Below, one piece after another: positions 34,435-42,846 of a DNA stretch of 64,000 bases (positions are counted from its first letter, which is position 1; every line of letters starts with the position of its first letter). Both the position numbers and the translations under genes were made by a program. The notes below the pieces were generated by a model. That model was not told where the DNA came from. It saw only the letters and a program-made list of their open reading frames with translations, and made no database searches. Source of the DNA: JBJXHN01 sp046233135 (GTDB lineage: Bacteria > Pseudomonadota > Alphaproteobacteria > Rhodospirillales > Rhodospirillaceae); the NCBI GenBank assembly GCA_046233135.1, contig JBJXHN010000010.1:1-64000 (forward strand), in the 5' to 3' direction.

Positions 34435-35697
34435 ATGAGACGTGTCGTCGTTACCGGGCTTGGTCTGGTCACGCCCCTGGGCAACGGGGTCGCGGCCAAC
34501 TGGGAAAGCCTGATCGGCTGTCAGTCCGGCCTCCGTGCGATTACCCGGTTTGACGTCTCCGACCTGCCGGCGCGTGTTGCCGGCATGGTGCCGCGGGACG
34601 AGGACCATCCCCACCGATTGGATGCGGATTCCATCGCCTCCGCCAAGGAGCGGCGGCGGATGGACGATTTCATCCTTTACGGCCTGGCCGCTGCGGCCGA
34701 GGCCGTTGCCGACGCCGGCTGGACACCGACTGATGACGAAAGCCTGGAACGCACCGGGGTGATGATCGGGTCGGGGATCGGTGGCCTGCCGTCCATCGCC
34801 GACGGCGCCCTGACCCTGGAGCAGAGCGGACCGCGCAAGATCAGCCCCTTCTTCATTCCGGCCAGCCTGATCAACCTGGTGTCGGGCCATGTATCCATCC
34901 GCTACGGCTTCAAGGGGCCGAACCACGCGGTGGTGACGGCGTGTTCCACCGGCGCCCATGCCATTGGTGACGCCTCGCGCATGATCATGTTCGGCGATGC
35001 CGACGTGATGGTCGCCGGTGGTGCCGAAGCGGCCGTCTGCCGCCTGGGTCTGGCCGGGTTCGCTGCCGCCCGCGCGCTGTCCACCAAGTACAACGACTCC
35101 CCGTCCGAGGCGTCCCGGCCGTGGGACAAGGGCCGTGACGGCTTCGTCATGGGCGAAGGTGCGGGCGTCGTGGTGCTGGAAGAGTACGAGCACGCCAAGA
35201 AGCGCGGCGCGACCATCTATGCCGAAGTGGTCGGCTATGGCATGTCCGGTGATGCCTATCACATCACCGCCCCGGCCGAAGACGGCAACGGTGGCTTCCG
35301 GGCGATGCGCAACGCTCTGAAGAACGCCCGCCTGTCGCCGGAGGATATCGACTACGTTAATGCCCACGGGACCTCGACTCCGTTGGGGGACGAGATCGAA
35401 CTGGGGGCCGTCAAGCGGCTGTTCGGCGACCATGCCTACAAGCTGACCATGTCGTCCACCAAGTCGGCGATCGGCCACCTGCTGGGTGCGGCCGGCAGCG
35501 TGGAGGCGATCTATTCGATCCTCGCCCTGCGCGACAAGGTGACGCCGCCGACCCTGAACCTGAACGATCCGTCCGAAGGCTGCGATATCGATCTGTCGCC
35601 CTGCAAGCCGACGGAACGGCCGATCAAGCGGGCGCTGTCCAACTCCTTCGGGTTCGGGGGCACCAATGCGTCCCTGATCTTCGCCGAAGCGCCGTAG
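34435..35697 (+). CDS. fabF: 3-oxoacyl-ACP synthase II FabF
   Basis: A 420-residue elongating condensing enzyme. The start MRRVVVTGLGLVTPLG is typical. The active site comprises Cys170 in VVTACSTGAH and the His residues in NAHGTSTPLGD and AIGHLLGAAG. It catalyses malonyl-ACP condensation in fatty acid elongation. The region before the ATG has no strong ribosome site. Confidence 0.97.
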   Translation: MRRVVVTGLGLVTPLGNGVAANWESLIGCQSGLRAITRFDVSDLPARVAGMVPRDEDHPHRLDADSIASAKERRRMDDFILYGLAAAAEAVADAGWTPTDDESLERTGVMIGSGIGGLPSIADGALTLEQSGPRKISPFFIPASLINLVSGHVSIRYGFKGPNHAVVTACSTGAHAIGDASRMIMFGDADVMVAGGAEAAVCRLGLAGFAAARALSTKYNDSPSEASRPWDKGRDGFVMGEGAGVVVLEEYEHAKKRGATIYAEVVGYGMSGDAYHITAPAEDGNGGFRAMRNALKNARLSPEDIDYVNAHGTSTPLGDEIELGAVKRLFGDHAYKLTMSSTKSAIGHLLGAAGSVEAIYSILALRDKVTPPTLNLNDPSEGCDIDLSPCKPTERPIKRALSNSFGFGGTNASLIFAEAP

Positions 35698-35728
35698 TCC
35701 GGGCAGAGCACCAACCGAGGGAGGTCCC

Positions 35729-36715
35729 ATGCGGTCTACCATCGTCAGCCTCATCCTGCTGCTGATGATCGGCGGTTTCGGGCTTCTGTTCGGATATGCC
35801 TATGTGACCGGCGGCTTCGAGGCTGCCGGTCCCCTGGACCAGGAAACGACCCTGGTGATTCCCTCTGGCACCGGTGTCGACGGCATTGCCACCAGTCTGC
35901 TGGACGCCGGGATCATCGACGATCCCATCGTCTTCAAGCTGGGGGTGCGGCTGTCGGACAAGGGGCGCCAGCTGAAGGCCGGGGAATACCGCTTTCAACC
36001 CGGCATGAGCCCCAAGGCGGTGATGGACCTGCTGGTCAGCGGCCAGACCGTGCAGCGGCGTATCACCGTCGCCGAGGGATTGACCACGTCCCAGGTGCTG
36101 CGCATCGTCGCCGATACCGAAGGGCTGGCTGGCTCCATCTCCATTGTCCCGGATGAAGGCAGCCTGCTGCCGGAAACCTATAGCTTCCAGAAGGGGGATA
36201 CCCGGGATGCGGTGCTGACCCGCATGACCGAGGCGATGTCCCGGACCCTGGCCGAACTGTGGCCCACCCGCGCCGAGGGGCTGCCCTTCGATACCCCCGA
36301 AGAAGCGGTGATCCTGGCCTCGGTGGTGGAGAAGGAGACCGGTGTGGCCGAGGAGCGGGCGCGTGTGGCGGCCGTCTTCGTCAATCGCCTGAAGGTCGGG
36401 ATGCCGCTGCAATCGGACCCCACCGTGATCTACGGTCTGACCGAAGGGGCCGGCGCCCTCGGACGGCAGCTGCTGCGCAAGGATCTGGCCGTCGACCACC
36501 CCTACAACACCTATGTCCACAAGGGCCTGCCCGCCGGACCGATCTGCAATCCGGGCCGGCATGCCCTGGCTGCGGTGCTGAACCCGGCGGAAACCGACGA
36601 ATACTACTTCGTTGCCGATGGAACCGGCGGCCATGCCTTTGCCCGTACGCTGGATGAGCACAACCGCAATGTGGCGAAGTGGCGCCGCATCCGCCGGGAG
36701 CAACAGGGGGAGTAG
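35729..36715 (+). CDS. mltG: Endolytic murein transglycosylase MltG
   Basis: A 328-residue YceG-like protein with one N-terminal membrane anchor (about 5-27), a LysM-like domain and a catalytic domain. Glu201 in ASVVEKET is the catalytic residue, and LQSDPTVIYGLT and HPYNTYVHKGLPAGPICNPG are family signatures. It cleaves nascent glycan strands and sets their length. It follows fabF closely and is ended by a strong terminator. Confidence 0.96.
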   Translation: MRSTIVSLILLLMIGGFGLLFGYAYVTGGFEAAGPLDQETTLVIPSGTGVDGIATSLLDAGIIDDPIVFKLGVRLSDKGRQLKAGEYRFQPGMSPKAVMDLLVSGQTVQRRITVAEGLTTSQVLRIVADTEGLAGSISIVPDEGSLLPETYSFQKGDTRDAVLTRMTEAMSRTLAELWPTRAEGLPFDTPEEAVILASVVEKETGVAEERARVAAVFVNRLKVGMPLQSDPTVIYGLTEGAGALGRQLLRKDLAVDHPYNTYVHKGLPAGPICNPGRHALAAVLNPAETDEYYFVADGTGGHAFARTLDEHNRNVAKWRRIRREQQGE

Positions 36716-36759
36716 TAAAGCGCTTCAGCGGTCCATTGTCCCCCAGGTGAAGCCTTTGA

Positions 36760-36800
36760 AACCCCACCATCCGGCAGAGTCGGGCGGTGGGGTTCTTTAT
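36760..36800 (+). terminator. Terminator after mltG
   Basis: AACCCCACC at 36760-36768 and GGTGGGGTT at 36786-36794 form a perfect 9-bp stem followed by CTTTATTGTTT. This closes the fab/mltG operon. Confidence 0.85.
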
Positions 36801-36858
36801 TGTTTCAGAGGAAGAACAACCATCCGGATTGGAGATGAAATCGTTTACATGTGGAGTT

Positions 36859-36887
36859 TTGTGAAAGGTGCAATTTTAATTTACTTT
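36859..36887 (+). promoter_or_regulatory. Possible promoter of the signalling cassette
   Basis: TTGTGA (36859-36864) and TACTTT (36882-36887) are 17 bases apart inside an AT-rich patch. It would drive the PhnD-like and SiaA-like genes. The match is only fair. Confidence 0.35.
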
Positions 36888-37072
36888 TCCCCTTTCCTTC
36901 GCCGGAATTCATGGTATCACGAGACTGGTCATTACCGTGCGGCGAGCGATCCCCTTTCGGGGCGTGCCGATGCCGCTTCGAAAACGGGAAGCGACACCGG
37001 CACGCGGGCGTGCGGCAAGGTGTGGGGCGCGGCAAAGGCCGCCCGGTCGACGGAAACAAGGGGAGAGGTGGG

Positions 37073-37969
37073 ATGCGCCGTTTGATCCTGGGGATCCTGG
37101 CGTTGGTGCCGGTCCTGTCACTGGGCCTGGGTTTGGGTGTCGCCGGCCCGGGGGCGGCGCAGGCACAAGACAAATACATCTTCGCCACAACCCCCTTCAA
37201 GACGCATGAAGAAATGAGCCGGATGTACGCACCGCTGATGGCCTACCTTGGCGAACAGACGGGCCATGAGTTCAGCCTGTACATCGCCAATGACTACGAC
37301 AAGTTGGTCTCGGCGATGGAGAAGGGGCAGGCGGACCTGGGCCATTTGTCGCCAAACATCTATGTCACGGCGACCGCGCAGATTCCCAATCTGCGCTACC
37401 TGGTGACCATTCTGCAGGACCAGGGGGGCGAGATCGCCTCTTTCTACCGCAGCCAGATTATCGTGCCCGCCGACTCGCCGGTGCAGGCGGTGGAGGACCT
37501 GAAGGGCAAGATCTTTGCCTTTACCGATACCGGGTCCACCAGCGGCTATGTCTTCCCCATGGCCCTGCTGCGGCGCCAGCAGATCGAACCCGACAGCTAT
37601 TTCGGGCGGGTGCTGTTCCTCAAGAAGCACGACAAGGTGATCGAAGCCGTGGCGCGCGGAAAGGTGGATGGCGGTGCGGTCGCGTCGCACATCCTGGCCG
37701 GGGAAACGGCGGCGGCCGGGGGCAATCTGCCCGTTCGGATCATTGCCGAAACCGCGCCGATTCCCTTCCCGGCCTATGCGGCCCGGCCCGACCTGGATCC
37801 CCAGGTGGCCGATGCCGTGGTCGCAGCCTTGCAGGCTCTGGATAAAGATCATCCGGTGATCAGGGCGATGCAGGCGGAAGGGTTTTACGGAAGCGGTTAT
37901 AGTGTCATGGGAGATAGTCTGTATGATGGCGTCCGCGAGGCCCATCAATTGGTAGGGTCGTTCAACTGA
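37073..37969 (+). CDS. PhnD-type periplasmic binding protein
   Basis: A 298-residue secreted protein with a signal peptide (about 1-32, ending AQAQ-D) and a PhnD/phosphonate-type solute-binding fold: the opening FATTPFKTHEEM, LVSAMEKGQADLGHLSP at about 80-96 and DTGSTSGYVFP at about 150-160. Such proteins normally serve phosphonate ABC transporters, but no ABC permease or ATPase is present. It lies two bases before a membrane phosphatase with a periplasmic domain, so it more likely delivers a ligand signal to that sensor. The ligand is unknown. GGGGAGAGG precedes the ATG. Confidence 0.85.
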   Translation: MRRLILGILALVPVLSLGLGLGVAGPGAAQAQDKYIFATTPFKTHEEMSRMYAPLMAYLGEQTGHEFSLYIANDYDKLVSAMEKGQADLGHLSPNIYVTATAQIPNLRYLVTILQDQGGEIASFYRSQIIVPADSPVQAVEDLKGKIFAFTDTGSTSGYVFPMALLRRQQIEPDSYFGRVLFLKKHDKVIEAVARGKVDGGAVASHILAGETAAAGGNLPVRIIAETAPIPFPAYAARPDLDPQVADAVVAALQALDKDHPVIRAMQAEGFYGSGYSVMGDSLYDGVREAHQLVGSFN

Positions 37970-37971
37970 CG

Positions 37972-39873
37972 GTGCGCCCGCTTGCCCCGGGTCGGGGGGC
38001 GCGCACCGGGAAGCCCATCAAGGTAAGACCGCCGTTGACGCTGCTCAGCAAGATCCTTCTTCTGTCCTTCACGCCCTTCCTGCTGGCGGGGATGCTCCAT
38101 CTCTATCAGGTGCAGTCCCTGCTGAGTGCCTTGGACCAGAGCATTGCCCTGCGGCTGGAGGCGAAATCCGCCCGTATTGCCGATGACATCAGCCAGTCTC
38201 TGGAGCAGGTGCAATCCGTGGCTGCCCGGGTCGGCACGACGCCGGCCATGGCCGATGCGGTGGAGGTGCTGGATTCGGATTACCTGTATCTGCAGGGCAA
38301 GCTGCTGGTGGTACGGGATATCCAGTACATCACCTTCATGGACCTGGAAGCGTTCGGCGTTGCCCAGGGGCATGACGAATTCGGATTTGGCAAGACATAT
38401 GATGTCTTGCCGGAAGTGATGACGGCATTGACCGAGGGGACGCCGTTCACCGGCTTGCGCACGGTTGACGACACCTTGCTGCTGATGAGTGTGTATCCGG
38501 TGCGCAAGGCGGACGACACTATCGTCGGTGGGGTGATCGTCGGCATCAATCTGCAGGGCGGTTATTTTGAGGGCCTGGCGGAAAAGTATGGGGTGCGCAT
38601 GCGGCTGTCGCGGAATCGCACGACGGTGATCGGCAATGCGGAAGGCCCCGACGTGGTCGGCTGGGATGGCCGGGCGGTCAATTTGCCCGCATTCGACGGC
38701 GGCAAGGCTTATGGGCTGGTGGTGTTCGAGGACAATCGCGCCGAACGCCAGCGGCTGAACGATCTGCGCAATCAGATGCTGCTGTTCATGGGTGGCTCGG
38801 CGGTGGTGCTGCTGGGGGTGGCGGCGGTCATGGTGCGTCGCCTGCTGCGCCCGCTGCGGGCGCTGGTGGAGGACATGCAAGGCTACTCCCGGGGCGAACG
38901 GCGGGAAACCACCTTGCCGCAAGGCAGTGGCGAAATCCGCGATATGGTTCGCACTTACGCAATGATGAAGCGGGAGAACATGGCCCTGGTCTCCGGACTG
39001 GAGGAAAAGGTCCGAGAACGTACCGCCGATCTGGAAGAGAAGAACCGGGAAATCCTGGACAGCATCACCTATGCCCAGCGGATCCAGCAGGCCCTGCTGC
39101 CCCAGCCCCGCCAGAAGCCGCTGGCGCTGGAGAGCGTCTTCTCGGAATTCTTCGTGTTATGGGAGCCCCGGGACATTGTCGGCGGCGACATCTATTTCGC
39201 CCGCCCCTATGACGATGGTGCTTTGGTTTCGGTGATCGATTGCACCGGCCACGGGGTGCCCGGCGCCTTCATGACCATCCTGGCGGTGGAGCAGTTGAAT
39301 ACCGCGATCGATGCCGAGGATGCACCCCTGGCCGATCCGGCGGCGGTGGTGGCGACTCTGAACCGGCAGGTTTTCGAGCGCATCAACAGCCAGCGCCGCA
39401 AGTCCGGCCGGCATGATATCCGGGATGGCATGGATATGGCTCTCCTGGCCGTCGACCGGGATCGCACCCGCTTCCGCCTTTGCGGGATGGGGCAAAGTCT
39501 GTTTGTCCACCGGGACGGCGTGGTGGAGGAGATCCGGGGCAACCGCTTTGGCGTTGGAGCGGAACCGGAGCTGGAGAAGGTCAAGACGATCGAAGTGCTG
39601 CATCAGCAGGGGGCTACCTACTATCTTGTCAGTGACGGCTACCACGACCAGCGGGGCGGGCCGAAGATGCAAGCCATGGGCAAACGCCGCATGAAATCGA
39701 TTCTGGCCGATGTGGCGCGGCTGCCCATGGATCAGCAGAAGGATGCGGTGGCCGGTGCCCTGGCGGCTTGGCAGGGCGAAGGCGAGCGGACGGATGATGT
39801 GACGGTTCTGGGCTTCCGGCTGGAGCCTGCCCCTGCCTTCCGTCCTGTGGGCATTTCGATGGAGATGTGTTAG
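37972..39873 (+). CDS. SiaA-like membrane PP2C/SpoIIE phosphatase
   Basis: A 633-residue protein. A membrane segment at about 24-42 is followed by a periplasmic sensor region (about 45-265, Cache-like), a second membrane segment (about 268-290), a HAMP linker, a coiled coil and a SpoIIE-type PP2C domain (about 385-620). The metal-binding aspartates are kept: Asp406 in DIVGGDIY, IDCTGHGVPGAF, LVSDGYHD and RTDDVTV. In Pseudomonas, SiaA dephosphorylates SiaC. The genes that follow encode SiaC- and SiaB-like proteins, so the same role is inferred. The frame starts with GTG, two bases after the PhnD-like stop. Confidence 0.85.
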   Translation: MRPLAPGRGARTGKPIKVRPPLTLLSKILLLSFTPFLLAGMLHLYQVQSLLSALDQSIALRLEAKSARIADDISQSLEQVQSVAARVGTTPAMADAVEVLDSDYLYLQGKLLVVRDIQYITFMDLEAFGVAQGHDEFGFGKTYDVLPEVMTALTEGTPFTGLRTVDDTLLLMSVYPVRKADDTIVGGVIVGINLQGGYFEGLAEKYGVRMRLSRNRTTVIGNAEGPDVVGWDGRAVNLPAFDGGKAYGLVVFEDNRAERQRLNDLRNQMLLFMGGSAVVLLGVAAVMVRRLLRPLRALVEDMQGYSRGERRETTLPQGSGEIRDMVRTYAMMKRENMALVSGLEEKVRERTADLEEKNREILDSITYAQRIQQALLPQPRQKPLALESVFSEFFVLWEPRDIVGGDIYFARPYDDGALVSVIDCTGHGVPGAFMTILAVEQLNTAIDAEDAPLADPAAVVATLNRQVFERINSQRRKSGRHDIRDGMDMALLAVDRDRTRFRLCGMGQSLFVHRDGVVEEIRGNRFGVGAEPELEKVKTIEVLHQQGATYYLVSDGYHDQRGGPKMQAMGKRRMKSILADVARLPMDQQKDAVAGALAAWQGEGERTDDVTVLGFRLEPAPAFRPVGISMEMC

Positions 39874-39874
39874 G

Positions 39875-39920
39875 ACGTGTTCAACACGTAAGCAGAACGT
39901 CGGTATGCAACCCGACGTTC
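39875..39920 (+). repeat. Paired palindromes between the siaA-like and siaC-like genes
   Basis: ACGTGTT-C-AACACGT (39875-39889) and GAACGTCGG-N8-CCGACGTTC (39895-39903 and 39912-39920) are both perfect. No T-run follows. They could limit transcription or protect the mRNA ends, tuning the amount of SiaA-like protein against the small SiaC-like protein. Confidence 0.5.
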
Positions 39921-40024
39921 CGTCGGAACAAGACGTCGCGGGAAGGAAGGGAACAGCTTTCACCCGCAGGAGGGCGAGGTGACCGGAAGTGACCGGTCCC
40001 TGCGCTTCCGGAAGGAAAAATGGG

Positions 40025-40414
40025 ATGGACGCATTTCACATTCCGGGCGGTCGCCGAACCCCCGAGATCACCTTCGACCCCGTCACGCATTGCCATAGTC
40101 TGGCCGGGGAATCCTTCCCGGAAGATACGGCGAGTTTTTACGAACCGGTTTTCGACTGGCTCGAAGCCTATTTGAAGGACGTGCCGGCGGGGCAGACCGT
40201 CGCGTTCAATATCGCGGTTCCTTATTTCAACAGCAGTAGCGCCAAGATTCTGATGGACTTGTTTTCCCTGCTGGAGGAAACCTCGGAGGGGGGTGCCGAG
40301 ATCGTGGTTAACTGGCTGTATGACGCCGATGACGAAGCGACTCTGGAATACGGCGAGGAGTTCGCCGAGGAAGTCTCTGCCTTTACTTTCAACATGGTTG
40401 CCAGGTCTGATTAG
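40025..40414 (+). CDS. SiaC-like (DUF1987) partner-switch protein, first copy
   Basis: A 129-residue protein of the DUF1987/SiaC family. TPEITFDP, the conserved GESFPEDTASFYEP segment (28-41) and VPYFNSSSAK (65-74) are diagnostic. In Pseudomonas SiaC a Thr in the matching loop is phosphorylated by SiaB, and the unphosphorylated form binds and activates the cyclase SiaD; here the loop has Ser70-Ser71-Ser72, so a Ser may be the site. The ATG at 40025 follows GGAAGGA. It lies 151 bases after the phosphatase, with hairpins between. Confidence 0.88.
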   Translation: MDAFHIPGGRRTPEITFDPVTHCHSLAGESFPEDTASFYEPVFDWLEAYLKDVPAGQTVAFNIAVPYFNSSSAKILMDLFSLLEETSEGGAEIVVNWLYDADDEATLEYGEEFAEEVSAFTFNMVARSD

Positions 40415-40463
40415 CGGACGCGGCTGCCTTCCCCAAGCAACTCTCAGGTTTATTTCGGGTGTG

Positions 40464-40481
40464 GTTCGAAAATTTTCGAAC
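40464..40481. promoter_or_regulatory. 18-bp perfect palindrome upstream of the siaB-like gene
   Basis: GTTCGAAAATTTTCGAAC reads the same on both strands. It sits about 90 bases upstream of a plausible promoter and outside any gene, so it looks like a dimer-binding operator. The binding protein is unknown; it does not match the usual alphaproteobacterial LexA spacing. Confidence 0.55.
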
Positions 40482-40551
40482 GGTACCAACCTTTGTTTGA
40501 TTGTCCTGAGGTGTTGCTGAAATGTTATTTTTCCGAGCATAATGGAATTAC

Positions 40552-40580
40552 TTGACGTTGCCGACGCAAGTCGGGAATAT
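40552..40580 (+). promoter_or_regulatory. Predicted promoter of siaB-siaC2-cyclase
   Basis: TTGACG (40552-40557) and GAATAT (40575-40580) are 17 bases apart. The transcript would begin about 150 bases before the siaB-like start. With the operator-like palindrome upstream, the second half of the cassette may be controlled separately. Confidence 0.45.
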
Positions 40581-40736
40581 GGCGCGCGTGTCTTTCTCTT
40601 CGTGCGTCGTTTGGTTGCTCTCGGCCATTCCGGCGGGTGAAGGTCGGGGGGGACCCCGGTGGGGCGCCCGGTGAAGCGGCAATGTCGGGAGGGGAGTCCC
40701 GGCCTGGTTTGGGGCGAGAAGGGTGAAGCAAAGGCG

Positions 40737-41306
40737 ATGAACGAGATGAGCGAGTTCGCCCGGGAAATGTCCTCGCTGCGCAAGAATCTGTTGGGCAGCG
40801 GCGTGATGTTTTGCTTTTCCGGCTACATGACGGAAGACGTGTTGGCCGGCGTGCGGGAAGCCCTGCGGGACAAATTGATCCTGGAGGAAGCCAGCAAGAC
40901 CACGATTCGCAGCGTCATCTCTTTGTTCGTGGAGCTGGCCCAGAACGTGGTGCGCTATTCCGCCGAGCGGGAAGCGCGAGAGGATGTGGAGCCGGTTCTG
41001 GACCTGCGCTACGGCGTCATGACCATGGGGCGGGACCAGGGGCGCTATTTCGTCGCCTGTGGCAACCTGATCACAGCGGCGGACGCCGACCGGCTGTCGC
41101 GGGAGCTGACCCATATCGCGTCGCTGAATGCCGACGAATTGAAGGCGCTCTATCGGAAGATTCTGAAGGGGGATGCACCGGAAGGATCAAAAGGGGCCGG
41201 CGTCGGTCTGGTGGAAATCGCCCGCCGCAGTTCCGAAGCCATTCTGTTCGACTTCTCCGAAGAGAGCGAGGATCGGACCTTCTTTGTCCTGAAAGCCTTT
41301 GTCTGA
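40737..41306 (+). CDS. SiaB-like (DUF6272) protein kinase
   Basis: A 189-residue protein with a degenerate GHKL ATPase fold: FVELAQNVVRYS at about 61-72 is the N-box (Asn for Mg), and GSKGAGVGLVEIARRS at about 147-162 is the ATP-lid/G-box. This is the SiaB family, an unusual Ser/Thr kinase that phosphorylates SiaC. The start at 40737 (MNEMSEFAREM) is chosen for family length; the ATG at 40746 is also possible. It is followed after 28 bases by the second SiaC-like gene. Confidence 0.85.
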   Translation: MNEMSEFAREMSSLRKNLLGSGVMFCFSGYMTEDVLAGVREALRDKLILEEASKTTIRSVISLFVELAQNVVRYSAEREAREDVEPVLDLRYGVMTMGRDQGRYFVACGNLITAADADRLSRELTHIASLNADELKALYRKILKGDAPEGSKGAGVGLVEIARRSSEAILFDFSEESEDRTFFVLKAFV

Positions 41307-41334
41307 TCCGGAAAGTGTTACAGGGGACCTGACC

Positions 41335-41727
41335 ATGGAAACCATCGAGATCGCCGCGACGGAACGAACGCCGGAGATCCATTTCGATTTCGAAAATAAC
41401 GAGTTCTCCATCCGCGGCGAGTCCTTTCCGGAGGACGTGTCGGAGTTCTATACGCCGCTGACCGATCCTCTAGAGGCCCACCTTGCCGCCCTGAAGGGGG
41501 CGACGGTTCGGTTTACCTTCGAGTTTATCTATTTCAATTCTTCGTCGGCGAAGGTGCTGGTCAATCTGTTTGCCAGCCTGGACGAGGCCGCTGAAGCGGG
41601 GAACGATGTGACCGTCGTCTGGGTCCACGACGAGGATGACGACAACATGCGGGAACTGGGAGAAGAATTCGCCGAAGACCTGGAAACGGCGACCTTCGAG
41701 TTCGACGAAAAGGTGAGTGACGCGTAA
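41335..41727 (+). CDS. SiaC-like (DUF1987) partner-switch protein, second copy
   Basis: A 130-residue paralogue of the protein at 40025-40414. It keeps TPEIHFDF, RGESFPEDVSEFYTP and FIYFNSSSAK (Ser69 at the expected phosphosite), and has the acidic C-terminal half. The two copies are similar in the core but differ at the N- and C-termini, so they may have different partners. The ATG at 41335 follows AGGGGA; a TTG start further up overlaps siaB. Confidence 0.88.
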   Translation: METIEIAATERTPEIHFDFENNEFSIRGESFPEDVSEFYTPLTDPLEAHLAALKGATVRFTFEFIYFNSSSAKVLVNLFASLDEAAEAGNDVTVVWVHDEDDDNMRELGEEFAEDLETATFEFDEKVSDA

Positions 41728-41731
41728 GGCC

Positions 41732-42787
41732 ATGGCCACACCTAAGCCGCCCGATTCCAGTTTCGGAATCTTCAAGAAAGAAGAAGCGGCGCTTCAACTC
41801 GCCCGGGATGCCCTGGAGTCCGGCCTGATCGACGGGCCGGCGCGCAAGCATTTCACCGAACTGCTGAAATCCTACGAGAAGCTGTACAAATCCACCCGCC
41901 GCCTGCTGCGTCTGTCCGACCGGAACGAAGCCGAACTGAACAATGTGGCCAAGGACCTGGAAGACAAGAAGGCGACCCTGGAAGATCTGTCCCAGAAGCT
42001 GTCGAAGTATCTGTCGCCGCAGATCTATGAATCCATCTTCATGGGCCGTAGCGATGTGTCGTTGCAGACGGAACGCAAGAAGCTGACGGTGTTCTTTTCC
42101 GACATCAAGGACTTCACGGCGACAACGGCGGATATGCAGCCGGAAGACCTGACCCATCTGCTGAACAGCTATTTCTCGGAAATGTCGGCTATCGCCATCG
42201 ATTACGGGGCGACCATCGACAAGTTCATCGGCGATGCGATGCTGCTGTTTTTCGGCGACCCGGAGTCCAAAGGCGTGATCGAGGACGCCCGGGCCTGCGT
42301 GCGCATGGCCGTGGCAATGCAGCGCCGCATGGTCGATCTGCGCGATGCCTGGCGCGCCGACGGCTACGACCGGCCGTTCCTGATGCGGATCGGGATCAAC
42401 ACCGGCTATTGCAACGTGGGAAATTTTGGCTCCAACCAGAGGATGGATTATACCATCATCGGCGGTGAGGTTAATCTGGCCGCTCGTCTGGAAGCTGCCG
42501 CCGACCCCGGCGGAATCCTGATGAGCTATGAAACCTATGCCCTGGTCAAGGATATCGTTACGGCAGAGGAACGGCAGGCCATCGCCATGAAGGGCGTCCG
42601 GCGCAAGGTCAAGGCCTATGCGGTGACGGATATCCTGGAAGGGATCGAGAACGAGCGGGAAATCTTCCACCACGAGGGGGAAGGGGTCTATTTCCATTTG
42701 GATGCCCAACGGCTTGAAGCCGAGGGCCGTGAAGAGGTCAAGGCGAAGCTGCGCAACGCTCTGGCCCGGCTGGAGAACCTGCCCTAG
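41732..42787 (+). CDS. Class III adenylate cyclase with a helical regulatory stalk
   Basis: A 351-residue soluble protein. Residues 1-100 are helical with YEKLYKSTRRLLRLSDRNEAE, resembling (from memory) the stalk of the SiaC-dependent cyclase SiaD. Residues 110-290 are a class III cyclase domain. Metal aspartates are Asp124 (FFSDIKDFT) and Asp168 (GDAML). The base-selecting residues are Lys164 and Asp239 (RMDYTIIG), the adenine type, and the transition-state pair Asn248/Arg252 is kept. All catalytic residues are present, so it should make cAMP. The last 60 residues are charged helices. GTG at 41717 is an alternative start overlapping siaC2. The stop lies inside a long palindrome. Confidence 0.88.
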   Translation: MATPKPPDSSFGIFKKEEAALQLARDALESGLIDGPARKHFTELLKSYEKLYKSTRRLLRLSDRNEAELNNVAKDLEDKKATLEDLSQKLSKYLSPQIYESIFMGRSDVSLQTERKKLTVFFSDIKDFTATTADMQPEDLTHLLNSYFSEMSAIAIDYGATIDKFIGDAMLLFFGDPESKGVIEDARACVRMAVAMQRRMVDLRDAWRADGYDRPFLMRIGINTGYCNVGNFGSNQRMDYTIIGGEVNLAARLEAAADPGGILMSYETYALVKDIVTAEERQAIAMKGVRRKVKAYAVTDILEGIENEREIFHHEGEGVYFHLDAQRLEAEGREEVKAKLRNALARLENLP

Positions 42788-42832
42788 ATCAAACTGCGGT
42801 AAATCGGGCCGATTTACCGCAGTTTGATCTAG
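42784..42832. repeat. Long perfect palindrome at the cyclase stop
   Basis: Two exact 23-base arms (42784-42806 and 42810-42832; the left arm begins CTAGATCAAACTGCGG) are separated by only three bases. It includes the TAG stop of the cyclase. As RNA it is a very stable hairpin; as DNA it could form a cruciform. It looks like a mobile or REP-like palindrome that has also become the gene's transcript end. Confidence 0.9.
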
Positions 42833-42846
42833 AGCCCCATGGTTGA

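Noticed and set aside
37073..37969. A complete phosphonate uptake operon.
   Set aside because: No PhnC or PhnE genes are present; the next gene is a phosphatase.
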